From positions 28,779,001 through 28,843,000 of the forward strand of contig CM060831.1 in NCBI GenBank assembly GCA_030762175.1: a DNA stretch of 64,000 bases, in the 5' to 3' direction. This document shows positions 54,600 to 64,000 of the stretch, one piece after another; position 1 is the stretch's first letter; each line of letters starts with the position of its first letter. The translations under genes were made by a program, and so were the position numbers. This DNA is from Metallyticus violacea. Its lineage: Eukaryota > Arthropoda > Insecta > Mantodea > Metallyticidae. The notes under the pieces were generated by a model, which saw nothing but the letters and a program-made list of their open reading frames with translations, did no database searches and had not been told where the DNA came from.

Positions 54600-55235
54600 T
54601 GACAAAACCAGCTGTCATCATTTCAAACCAGTAATGAAGAGGATGAATCAGGAATGCAGTTATCTTTGATTACTAAGACCAAAGAGAAATTCATCTCCTG
54701 CAGCAGGCAAGGTCATGTTAATATTGTTCTTTGATCATAAGGGACCTCTGCCATTTGAGTGGCTAGAGGTTAGTGTCAGGATCAGCACTTAAAGTTACTG
54801 CAGCTTCTTACAGAAACTCCAAAGAGCCATCAAAAACTGATTGCCAAGATCACTGTTATGAGATGTGTTTATGCTCACGTGCTGCCTACACAACACTGGA
54901 CACAGCATTGTTTTTGCTGGGGTCTAGCATGAATAAGAGTTGGGAAAAAATGAGCTTCCCCTGCTTGTTAGGAGGACTTTGCCCTTTAAGGGACACAATA
55001 GGCTATCTTTATCTTATTGATCATGCATTTTACAGCCCAGATATCTCTTGTGACTATCACATGTTTAATCTGTTGAAAATGCCCTGAATGGTTCACACTG
55101 ATCAAGCAATTCATGATGCTGTAGAAAAGTAGTTTCACTAGTAACCAGAATTCTTCTCCAAGGAGGGTATAGAGAAACTGTTTAGTGTTGGGACAGATGC
55201 CTGAACAGTGGAAGCAATTATCTATAGACTCTTTC
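54600..55235 (+). mobile_element. Mariner-type transposase fossil (third subfamily)
   Basis: Residues SPAAGKVMLILFFDHKGPL near 54690, AFYSPDISCDYHMFNLLK near 55030, QAIHDAVEK near 55105 and FFSKEGIEKLF near 55150 follow the mariner C-terminal order. That order is AGKVM.IVFFD.KG, YSPDLAPCDYHLF and a Q.V..AV helix. Stops and frameshifts are frequent. Confidence 0.7.
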
Positions 55236-55498
55236 AAACTGTCATCTGTATGCTGTCATTGTGATATAGGGTATATTGTCCCATATATAGTGTTTGTTTC
55301 ATGTCTATATTACATCTGAACAACTCATATAATTTGAGAAAATGGTGAGTGTTTATAGGTACTTGCCGACATGCACCTGATTTATGGGGTAGTAAGAAGT
55401 TATGCTGTAAGAGCTGCTGATATCTAGATAAGAAAGATTTTGAAATAGAAGTCATCCATATCTTGCTACATTTTAATCGGTTGATATAAGAGTGAATC

Positions 55499-55737
55499 CA
55501 GCCAGGACCGATGGATTTTTTCGGGCATAAAAATCCTAAGTATAGCTTCCTTCGGAAGGAAAGTAAAGCTGTGGGTCCTGTGTCATACATTTACGGCACG
55601 AAAAAGAACCTCAAGCCTGAAAGAGAGGCCTCTGAGCAAAATTTGTCAGCTGTTTCACGCCCTGAGTTGAATGGGACGCTGATGACCTGAGATGTTAAAG
55701 AGTGTCCATAAATAAAACAATCCAAAAAAAAAAAAAA
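55499..55737 (+). mobile_element. SINE family B, copy 4 (5' truncated)
   Basis: It starts within the B-box region (CAGCCAGGACCGATGG) and runs through TTTTTCGGGCATAAAAATCC, AAAATTTGTCAGCTG and GGACGCTGATGACCTGAGA. A pure A tail at 55721-55740 abuts mariner copy 2. Confidence 0.9.
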
Positions 55738-55744
55738 AAAGATA

Positions 55745-57020
55745 CGAGAGTAGGTTCATAAGTTTCCAGCCTAGCAGGTAAGGATTATTGCCTTCACAAA
55801 ATGCTTATTTGGTGTCATACCTTATCTGTTAAGTAAATAATTGCAGCTGTAACTTCTGCTCCGCTGTGTTAAGTTATTCAGATATAATTGCATAAAGAAG
55901 GCTATGTGTTTAAGATTGTGACATGTTCAAAATGGAGTATGGACCTGTTATAAGTTCTTCACAAAAGAAAGACTTACTCCATATGAAATTAAACAGCGAT
56001 TGGACGGTATATATGGGAAAGAATCCCCCTCATATTCTACCGTAAAAGAATGGGCCAAACTTTTTCAAATGGGTCAAGAAAGCATTGAAGACAAAGAGGA
56101 TGCAGGTTGGCCCTTGGAGGTGTTCACTCCTGAAAACATCGGTAATGTGGAAGGAGAAAATATGGAAGACTGTCTGCTCAAAGTTACAGAAATAGCAGCA
56201 AGGTTGGGCCTTTCTAAAACAACAGTCCTTTGAATTATTCATGAACTTTTAAACATAAATAAGGTTAGTGCAAGATGGGTGCCTAGACCTCTTTCCTGAA
56301 TCCAAAATCAGCGAGTCAATCTGTTATCAGGCATTTTTGGAGCTCTGCCATGGTAACAAGAGAGTTGTGCTAACCATCATTACAGGAGATGAAACTATGG
56401 TCCTATACAGATACCTTGTCCAAAAACGAATCAATGGAGTGGTGTAAACCTGGCGAAGCACCACCTCTAAAGGCAAAGGTCACTAAGCCAACCAAGAAGA
56501 TAGTGGCCACAATCTTTTCGGACTGTGAAGGAATACTCATCATTGACTTCAAGGAGAGGAACACCACAGTAAATGGGGAATACTATGCTGGGCCTGCTGC
56601 ACAGACTGTGTGCTTCCATCAAAGAAAAAAGGCAAGGAATGCACAGTGATGAAGTGCACCTTCTTCACAACAATGCGCCTGTGCACACAGCTCTTGTTGC
56701 AAAGGAAGCTGTGAAAAAATGTGGCTTCAAGGAGGTCGACCATCCATCCTTCAGCCCAGATCTAGCTTCCAGGGACTATTGCCTCTTCTCAAAACTCAAG
56801 AAGGGTCTTCAATGAAGGAAATTTAAATGTGATGGATGCTGTTTATGCCCATTTTGCAGACAAGGCTTCTGACTATTTTCTGGGGAGGATTGAAATGTTA
56901 ATTCAAAGATGTGAGAAGTGTATTGCAATAAAGAGTAACTATAGTGAAAAGTGAAATATAATTTTTGTCTTTATCATACCTAGGAAATGGTTAGGCCAGA
57001 AACTTGTGGACTTCCCCTCA
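55745..57020 (+). mobile_element. Mariner transposon, copy 2 (both termini present)
   Basis: 1276 bases between TA dinucleotides (55743-55744, 57021-57022). The left end is CGAGAGTAGGTTCATAAGTT and the right end, reverse complemented, GAGGGGAAGTCCACAAGTTT. Transposase landmarks in order: the start near 55931, ESPSYSTVKEWAKLFQMGQE, RLGLSKTTVL (helix-turn-helix), TGDETMVL (first D), DCEGILIIDFKERNTTVNGE, LLHNNAPVHT (second catalytic site, now N) and SPDLASRDYCLF (third D). Frameshifts and stops occur. Confidence 0.93.
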
Positions 57021-57022
57021 TA

Positions 57023-57885
57023 GATGGCTGCATGAACTTGAATGCTTTAAGGTTCAAGTAAAAGTAGGTGTATGCATACTCTTTAGAAACTATAAGCCCA
57101 ACATATAAGTTTGTAACATTTGAATCTGGGTTCCCTATCTTAAATTGCTTGTCTAAGACCACTCTATATAAGGTTTGAATATTTTATTGTTGTTCATTAG
57201 TGCCCTTTATGTAACAGTTATAAACACAGTTATGCAGGGCTTGAATCAAAGAATTTCTAAGAGATTTCTAATACTGCTTTATGAGAGCTTTAAGTCTCTT
57301 GGCCATCATCAGTACTAAGAAAATTATGTTCCTTGTAGTAAATCCTTTTCATACTGCAATTATTCTGTCATAGTTAATTTTCTGTTGCATTGTTAATTAA
57401 CTTAGTTTCTTAATATGTTCAGCTACAATTGCATTTTTACATTTTATCAATATTTGTTGAGCATTTTAGCAAAAAAAAAAGTCAAGTCAAATAAATCCAC
57501 AAGATCAAAAATTACATGGGACTTCAATGGCATTTAATTTTCACAATCTTATAATGCCTCTTAAGTGTGCAGTACTGCTTTGCCAAAGAACCTTTTTGGA
57601 CTGACAGTTCAAACCCATTGGGTATTTCAATTTTAAACAACAATGAACAAGGTGACAATGAGAGGTGGCTGACTGCTCCATCTTAACCAAGATGGAAATG
57701 GTGGCAGTTCAGACCTATGTACTGTTATAGACTCTTTCCCCCCTCCCCCTGTTTTTCTTTCTTCCTACACTGGATTATAAAATCCCTTTTATGATGTTCT
57801 TACCAACAGAATGGCTCTTTCAATTCTAGCAGACTTGTTAGGAATTAGAAGTTAAAACACTCTTATATCAAGAACGACAAAAGGC
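57023..57885. other. Intergenic, possible Penelope-terminus relic
   Basis: CTTTAAGTCTCTTGGCCATC at 57290 reads, on the minus strand, TACTGATGATGGCCAAGAG, resembling the ribozyme-like core of Penelope termini. Nothing else was recognised. Confidence 0.3.
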
Positions 57886-57892
57886 TAAATTA

Positions 57893-59289
57893 CAAGGGCT
57901 GTTCAGTGAACAATGGCACTAATTTTATAAACCAATTTATTATTAGTTACAAATCCAAACATCTGCCTATTCAAAATACTCCACGTCCAATGGTGCATCT
58001 CTGTTGCCACTTCTGGAAGATGTACAGAAAGCTGTTCTATGACAGTTGCTTTAGAACATCTAACACTTTGATCACTTGAATTTCATTGTAAAGTTCATTT
58101 TTGGCCTTGAGATTTAGAAAAAAAAAGTTGTAGAAGCCAGCTGTAAGAGGGTGGGTTGAAGGATCCCCCCCCCCCCCTTGAGAAATGGTGTTTAACTCCT
58201 GTTTTCTCTAATGAGGCAGCACTGGCATTGGACACTAAGGATAAATGAGATGAAATTATAAAGAGGATAATTATTTCTTTTTTAAAGGAAGCAAGCATTT
58301 TAGGCCTAAGTTTAAAGTACCCCCCCCCCTCGACATTTACCATTTATGAGGACTGAGGAGAACCTGCAAAAAACCTCATTTAAGAAGGATGGTTCTAACA
58401 GGAAGTGAACCCAAACCTCTCATTCATGAGTCCGCATCTTAACGACCTCAGTCACTTTCAGTGGAACTCAGTGCTATAACTTTCACTCTAACAAGTTTCC
58501 TCCTTTATTCAGTGTGATCCTTCATTAATTGATGCAGGACATTTTTGTTTTGCTCAGCAGTAAATGCTGAATGCCTTAGAATTGTGGGTGTACACCATCC
58601 TCTTATAATCAAAGGTAATGACCATCACCTTTTCACTGGTTTTTGTACTTGTGCTTATTTTGGAGCTGGTTCATCATGTTCTACCCAACATTGTGCTGCT
58701 GTTTCATCTCTGGATCATAAAAATATACCCATGTGTCATCTGCAGTGATGTTTTGCCACTATTATCACCCTTATTCCCAACACACTCTTTCTATTGGCAG
58801 CATATATTATGATTCTACCTTTGTTCAAGTAGCCATCATGTGCAATTTCTTGACATCTGTAAACAGTCAATAAGAATAGCATGAACAGATATTCCCAGGA
58901 TGTGTGCCAGCTATCTTCAGTGAGACATAGGTCAGTGCTGCAGTGTTAATTACTTTTTTCATTAAGATTGTTACAGATGTGCATCAAAAACATTCTTGGC
59001 AATACATCACAGACCCCTGCATACTCTTTTTTCATTTCTTCATAGATCACCAAAGCATTTTTGTTTATGCAAACACAAAATTTTATTGTGTAATGCTGCT
59101 CATAAAAATTTGACATTATAGAACTTTAAGGGCAAAATAAACTCACAATCACTTCAAATAAATGCCACAAATGACTAAGGGCCGTTGCTACAAACTTTTC
59201 AGTACTTCAAGGTCAAAAACAGAGTTCTTGTGCTTCATCAAGAAAGTGTGTACAATATAATTGTGTCAATCTTTACTGAACAACCCTCA
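57893..59289 (-). mobile_element. Mariner/Tc1-like element with TIRs, interrupted by a SINE
   Basis: The left end AGGGCTGTTCAGTGAACAAT and right end (reverse complement) GAGGGTTGTTCAGTAAAGAT are imperfect inverted repeats. On the minus strand, decayed residues SRDETAAQCWVEHDEPAPK near 58690 recall the DPETK.QS.QW...PPPK stretch after the first catalytic D. The interior is 1.1 kb plus a SINE. Stops throughout. Confidence 0.65.
58172..58462 (-). mobile_element. SINE family A, copy 6
   Basis: On the minus strand, ACTGAGGTCGTTAAGATGCG at the A box and GGTTTGGGTTCACTTCC at the B box. The body has GGTTTTTTGCAGGTTCTCC and TCATTTATCCTTAGTGTCC. It is inserted in the 57.9-59.3 kb transposon. Confidence 0.85.
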
Positions 59290-60050
59290 TGATTTCAGAA
59301 CCAAAACCATAAATAACCTTCATCCATAATCTATGACATTTTTTATTCACAAATCTTTTTAAAACTTGCAGAATAATAATAATAAACACAGGGCCACAGA
59401 AGCAGCTATTCTAATTTATTTCTCAAAGTATTAATTTCACATTAAAGTGGTATCACAAGCATTATCACTACTTATTTGGAGTAATATTGTTGTGATTACT
59501 TGTTTAATATAAGTTAGTGCCTCCAGATATAATGTGGAGGTACTTTTTATATACATAAATAAGAGCTGCACTAGGTCATAAAAACAGTTTCAAAAACATA
59601 ATACCAGGAAGCAATAAACCTTTTGGTTTTAAAAAATTATAATACAATTTTAAGTATGTGAACAATAATCGAGTTATTCTGGAAAAATCAAATGATGCAC
59701 ATGTTTTAAATATATATAACTATATACAGAAATAATTAAATACTTTCATTCGTAACTACACCACACTTTACACTATTAAAAATTTTTTTTTTAAAAAACC
59801 CAGTCTGTTTTTGAAACTGATTTGGACCACATGGTCCTAAACTGAGATGCAAGTAAAATATGACAAATAACTTAAAAAGTTCTAACATTTTGCTAGCAGT
59901 CATATTTTTTATGTACCAAACATGACAACTAGACCTGCGCCATCAATGCCTTCTTAGTTAAATTTAAGCTGTGAGAAGGCACTGAAAAAAGTATGTGCCA
60001 GCTATAAGCAGCAGCAAATTGAAACAAATCAGTCATCAATGGCATCATTT
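59290..60050 (-). other. Probable 3' UTR and flank of nudE
   Basis: Downstream of the nudE stop on the minus strand. TTTATT on the plus strand near 59413 and 59337 gives candidate AATAAA signals. No other feature. Confidence 0.35.
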
Positions 60051-60111
60051 TTAGGCCCGTAGAATGCCTTGGATGGATGGGGATGAGGTGCCACGATTCA
60101 GTCGCCGACCC
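60051..60111 (-). CDS. nudE: nudE (NDE1/NDEL1 family) last coding exon
   Basis: 61 bases from the acceptor ATATATCATGTTCCAG to TAA at 60053-60051. The first base completes an arginine codon started in the previous exon, then GRRLNRGTSSPSIQGILRA and stop. A basic, serine-rich C-terminus is usual for this family. The identification rests mainly on the preceding exon and on the matching phase. Confidence 0.75.
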
Positions 60112-60247
60112 CTGGAACATGATATATTCAACTTTAACTGCATATTTTCTAATCATTAACAAGTGATAACTAATGAACCTCGTAGACGGTATCTCTGAAA
60201 AGTTTTTGCACAGTGCACAAAAATGTTATTAGACTGAATTTCTATAC

Positions 60248-60339
60248 CTGAAAGCTTCCTTATTAACAGTCACTTCCCCAGCAGACTGCAGGCTCTCTCT
60301 TGATAGATTGCGGCATGTGGCAAGCTTCGACTCCAGAGC
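60248..60339 (-). CDS. nudE: nudE (NDE1/NDEL1 family) penultimate exon
   Basis: 92 bases, phase 0 to phase 2, acceptor TCCCTTCACAG and donor GTATAG. It starts ALESKLATCRNLSRES, almost identical to the ALESKLASCRNL block of human NDE1 and the ALESKLAACRNF block of NDEL1. In those proteins it follows ...RKVG at the C-terminal side. The family scaffolds Lis1 and cytoplasmic dynein in nuclear migration and mitosis; the coiled-coil N-terminal exons lie beyond 64000. This places nudE tail-to-tail with PIGQ, 6.3 kb apart. Confidence 0.88.
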
Positions 60340-60344
60340 CTGTG

Positions 60345-60860
60345 AAGGGAAAAACAAAATGGATTCCAAATTTTATTTTACAATAAATAATATTGCACAA
60401 TGAGGTTTAGTTTAGAAAGGGAAATGAGTTACTTTATTAAGCACTGCATCCAAATGCAGATCTAATTTCAGTTTCTCTTTCTTCAGCTCAAAAGAAACTA
60501 GCACTAAACTCTCAATATTAATAAATCATTATGCCTAAGTAATTAAATTCATAGAATGCAGATTTAAAATTTTAGACAGCAGAACCATAAAAAGGTATAC
60601 TGTGTAATATGTTCAATCTACATTATATTACTTGATATACCAATTTACTTTTAAAACATTTATGAATGTGAATATTTTTATTTTTACACTTAAAACACTA
60701 TACAAGGCCACTTAAATATTTTTTATCATTGTTAATCAAATACGGAATGCTATTCCCCATATTCTGTTATTGGATGTAATTTGTATGTTATTATAAATTC
60801 TGTTCGTTTGTAAGAACTACATGCTTCGTTCTACATTTAAACTTTTCCATCATAAATAAA
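60345..60860. other. nudE intron sequence
   Basis: No repeat recognised. Confidence 0.4.
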
Positions 60861-60864
60861 ATAG

Positions 60865-60945
60865 TTAATTGGAACATTGCACAGTAAAGCTGATCATATA
60901 TTAAGATCATTGTGTGATTGAGTCAAACTAACACTCATTACATAT
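60865..60945. repeat. Dispersed element (Penelope-terminus type), half copy d
   Basis: AATTGGAACATTGCACAGTA, GATCATTGTGTGATTGAGTC and AAACTAACACTCATT match one arm of the elements at 13085, 17758 and 43815. Confidence 0.6.
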
Positions 60946-60949
60946 TTAC

Positions 60950-61930
60950 ATATTTAAACAAGTATGTGGAGATGATTTTAATTTCCCATCAAATATTTTC
61001 AATTTATCAAAATTTAACTTATGTAAGACAGAACTGCATTGTTATATGGATATGCTGTTTGCTAAGCAATTATTTCTTTTTATTACCTCTTTATTTTAAA
61101 TTTACTAAAGCCAAGAGGGAGATTATTGTTTAGAACCAAGTGCTACCAACAGCACATGATGCTGAACTGGGTTAACATCCAGCTATCAACAAGGAGGAAG
61201 AAAGGGTTCTATCTGCTTAACCTGAGCTGTAACTGATGATAGCTCTATTTTGTTTATGCCCATTAATAATGCAGCCTGTCAAAGTTTGTGTGTTTCTGTT
61301 CTTTGCTGACATCCCTATATGACTGCACTATACTGTTTCTCTTTACCTTATTGCAGATGTCAACAACCAAGTGCTCTTTACCATTCCTCATTGGTTGGTG
61401 GGCACATATTCACTGTTTGTTATATAAATTAGTCTGCTGTTTAAAGTAATCATTTATCCTTATACTTTGAATGAATCACAGGAAATTTAATTTTGTTAGC
61501 ACATGTAGTACAATGTGTGATAGCACTGACACATTGTGAACTATATGGGAGGTTAGTTCTCAGGTTAACCATTAAAGGTTACTCCATTATGCCATGAATA
61601 TTTGCAGCTTGGTTATTGCATTTGCTTGTTGCTGGACCTAGTACAGTGGAGAGAATTTAGAAAGTCTTCAGTTTGTTTGACAGTCCACACTATTCTAGGT
61701 ATGCCTCGGACATTTAAATTTCAAAGTAATGAATCTAGTGAGCAAGAGTGCCCATTTTCCTATTACACTTGAATGGAGGTGAAAGATTGATCATAAAAGC
61801 TAGCAATGTACAAAAGGAAATGAGTGAGTGTGTTATTGGGTATAAATGGGTTCAAGAGTTTTTCAGAAAATTTTTATGAAATGTTGGATCAGTGTCAGGC
61901 TTGTGTGTTCATGGTATCAACTACCCCACC
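60950..61930. other. nudE intron sequence
   Basis: Non-coding; nothing named. Confidence 0.4.
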
Positions 61931-61934
61931 GTTC

Positions 61935-62165
61935 CTGCCACACCCGTCCTCCCTGATGGGTTATTTTCCAGGGTTTCCTCAGTCCTCATAAATGGCAAAT
62001 GCCAGGGAGGTACCTTAAACTTATGTCCTTAGGCCTGAAAAGTTTCCTTCCTTAAAAAGTATCCTTTCCCAATATTTCGTCTCCTGTATCATTAATGTCC
62101 ACTGCCTGTGGTGCCTCAGTAGTAAAAACAACCGTTAAGCAATTAATAAAAATAAAAAAAAAAAA
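61935..62165 (+). mobile_element. SINE family A, copy 7 (head degraded)
   Basis: The body GGGTTTCCTCAGTCCTCATA, AATGGCAAATGCCAGGGAGG, AATGTCCACTGCCTGTGGTG and tail AACAACCGTTAAGCAATTAA are followed by an A-rich tail. The tRNA-like A box is not recognisable. Confidence 0.85.
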
Positions 62166-63588
62166 AAAGTTAAAGTGTCTACTGGCTGACAAGTTAAAAC
62201 TAAGCGATTGTGCTCTGAATTTTTTACTGAAATGGACAGACAATGAGATGGTCAAGAGAGTGGTGGTTAATAAAGTGAGGATTGAATAGAGAGTAGGATA
62301 GAATAAAAATGACAGGATGAGAATGGCCTATAGACTGCTGTTGCAAAGTAAGAAAGAGGAGTGAGGGAAAAGAAAGGCTGTTGAAATTGATACAAAAAGG
62401 GATCAGGGAGGTCTAATGAAGTATAGAATATTATTAGGAGAGAGTCAAGATCTAGAGGTGCTGAATTTGCAATTAAAACTGAAGATTGTATAAGCCACTT
62501 TAAGCAATTGTTTGAATTTAATCTTACAGGAATGGGAAATTGGGGAGAGCAATGGGATGAACCCATGGATAAGATTATGTTCAAGTGAAGAGATTTTTAA
62601 AAGGTTAAATATCTTAGAAGAACAAAGCATTGATCATTGACAGATTACCAGCCAAATTTTTTAAAGCATGGTGTGAGGATAGAGAGAGGTTTCTGTGCCT
62701 AGTTAAACTGCTTAATGTAATAAAAAGCAAAACAAGTACACCTAAAGTCTGGCAAACTGCTATCATTTGCCCAATTTATATGGGCAAAGGTACGATAGAG
62801 AACCCAGGCAATTATAGGGAACTGCACTTTTGTCAAATCTTGGTAAGATTTTAACTGGAATACTAATGGGCAGATTACATGAATGGGATGAGAGAAATGA
62901 ATTAATATTTCCATTTCAGGAGAGGCCGAAGAACAACTGATCATGTATTAATAATTTAAACATTAAATGACAAATATCTATAAAGAAACAAGCTAACTGT
63001 ATGCAGTGTTTATAGACCTAGAAAAAGCTTATGATAGGTTAAACAGGGATGCATTATGGTGTAAACTGGAGCAAAGGAATGAGTAAAGAGAGATTACATT
63101 ACTTCAAGCAATCTATGGACAACACATTTTGTGTTAGATGTAGGGAGAGTAAGATGTCAAAAAAATTTGCTCAGGATCGAGGATTACAATAGGGATGTAA
63201 GTAGTTCTTACATTGTTTAACTTGTTTATTAATGATGTGTTGGTAGGGTTACAGAAGGTTAATAAGCATCTGCCAAAATGATTTCTGGATTATTATATGC
63301 AGATGATTAATAGTAGCATCCTTCTCAGTGACTGGACTGAAGAATGCAATTTCAGAAATAGATAATGTCAGGAGTCTAAAAGTGAATCACAATAAAACAA
63401 AAATTATGGTTTTTAAGAAAGGAAATAAACTTAGCAAGGAAGAAAAGTGGTCCATCTGAGGAAATAGCATCCAAATTGTGAGATACTTTACATATTAGGG
63501 AATAAGGTTTAGTAGTTCAGGTCAGTGGGAAAGACAGAAAAAGTTCACATTTACTAAAGGGAGGTTCGCAATTACATATTTAAGGAAA
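62166..63588 (+). mobile_element. Non-LTR retrotransposon fragment (family I-a), split by mariner copy 3
   Basis: Frames read KLSDCALNFLLKWTDNEMVK, then TPKVWQTAIICPIYMGKGTI and ENPGNYREL (near 62738-62820), RRGRRTTDHVL (62916), FIDLEKAYDRL-like text (63010) and the RT catalytic region near 63290. VNHNKTKIMVFKKGNKLSKE appears near 63378. It is the same family as 4856-8990, at positions equivalent to about 6200-7650 of that element. The 3' half is replaced by the mariner. Confidence 0.85.
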
Positions 63589-63590
63589 TA

Positions 63591-64000
63591 CGAGGGTAGG
63601 TCCATTAGTTTCCGGCCTAAACATTTTCTAGATATGATAAAGACAAAAACTATTTTTCACTTTTCAACATAGTTACCCTTTATTGCAATACACTTCCAAC
63701 ATCTTTGAATTAACATTTCAAACTCCTCCCCCCCAAATAGTAGAAGTCTTGTTTGCAAAATGGGCATCAACAACATCCATCACTTCTTCGTCACATTTAA
63801 ATTTCCTTCCTCGAAGGTCCTTCTTGAGTTTTGAGAAGAGGAAATAGTCACTGGGAGCTAGATCTGGGCTGTAGGGTGGATGGTCGATCTCCTTGAAGCC
63901 ACATTTCTTCACAGCTTCTTTTGCAACAACTGTGTGCACAGGTGCATTGTTGTGAAGAAGGTGCACAACACCATTTAGCTTTCCTTGCCTTTTCTCTTTG
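63591..64000 (-). mobile_element. Mariner transposon, copy 3 (runs off right edge)
   Basis: It begins CGAGGGTAGGTCCATTAGTT after TA at 63589-63590. The minus strand reads LLHNNAPVHTVVAKEAVKKC, HPPYSPDLAPSDYFLF and KKDLRGRKFKCDEEVMD, the best-preserved C-terminus of the three copies. The site equivalent to the second catalytic D is N, as in copy 2. The N-terminal half is beyond the window. Confidence 0.93.

Noticed and set aside
54152..54605. Overlapping minus-strand frames of 81 and 99 codons
   Set aside because: No motifs. They may be the wrong strand of an old Tc1/mariner element; insufficient support to call.
1..64000. Prokaryotic operon or CRISPR-like system
   Set aside because: The window has spliced eukaryotic genes, SINEs and LINEs, and no regularly spaced direct repeats or cas-like frames.

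Overview
The window is eukaryotic nuclear DNA: AT-rich, intron-dominated and densely filled with old transposable elements. Mariner transposons, tRNA-derived SINEs, non-LTR retrotransposons, Penelope-like elements and short tandem repeats point to an arthropod. An insect with a large genome, such as a cockroach- or termite-like lineage, is my guess, but species level is not supported. No CRISPR array, rRNA gene or canonical functional tRNA gene was recognised.

Three host genes could be rebuilt from exons with GT/AG boundaries and matching phases. (1) TXNDC11, an ER thioredoxin-domain protein, runs on the minus strand from its first codon at 27366 to beyond the left edge; five exons are confident and one at 614-692 is tentative. 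(2) PIGQ (Gpi1, a GPI-GlcNAc-transferase subunit) is complete on the plus strand, 27900-53766, in six exons whose phases join into a 520-residue protein. (3) The last two coding exons of nudE (NDE1/NDEL1 family) lie on the minus strand at 60051-60339; the rest of that gene is beyond the right edge. TXNDC11 and PIGQ are head to head, with 533 bp between their start codons. That shared promoter contains a TGACGTGG box, the consensus of an ER-stress element, and both products act at the ER.

The introns and intergenic space hold the repeats. 1-4.9 kb: mariner scraps, a non-LTR RNase H fragment split by a SINE, two more SINEs and a 1.24-kb mariner. 4.86-9.0 kb: a nearly full-length, stop-riddled non-LTR retrotransposon. 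9.5-14.5 kb: Penelope-like pieces. 17.1-21.6 kb: a hairpin repeat, then a non-LTR fossil carrying a precisely delimited 2.33-kb DNA transposon with CACTG termini and a TTA target duplication. 22.0-24.6 kb: a decayed gene of an uncharacterised arthropod family. 29.6-33.0 kb: two non-LTR fragments. 37.2-38.0 kb: a 762-bp near-perfect palindrome of Penelope-like sequence with a hammerhead-ribozyme-like core. 41.3-49.6 kb: a cluster of Penelope-like fragments. 49.7-59.3 kb: several mariner-type elements. 62.2-64 kb: a non-LTR fragment broken by a third copy of the mariner family.

The most interesting signals are the CACTG/TTA transposon coding a Cc8L18.2-like protein with only two lesions, the recurrent hammerhead-like motifs at Penelope-like termini, and the shared ER-gene promoter with its stress-element match. 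All family assignments come from recognition of residues, without a database search.
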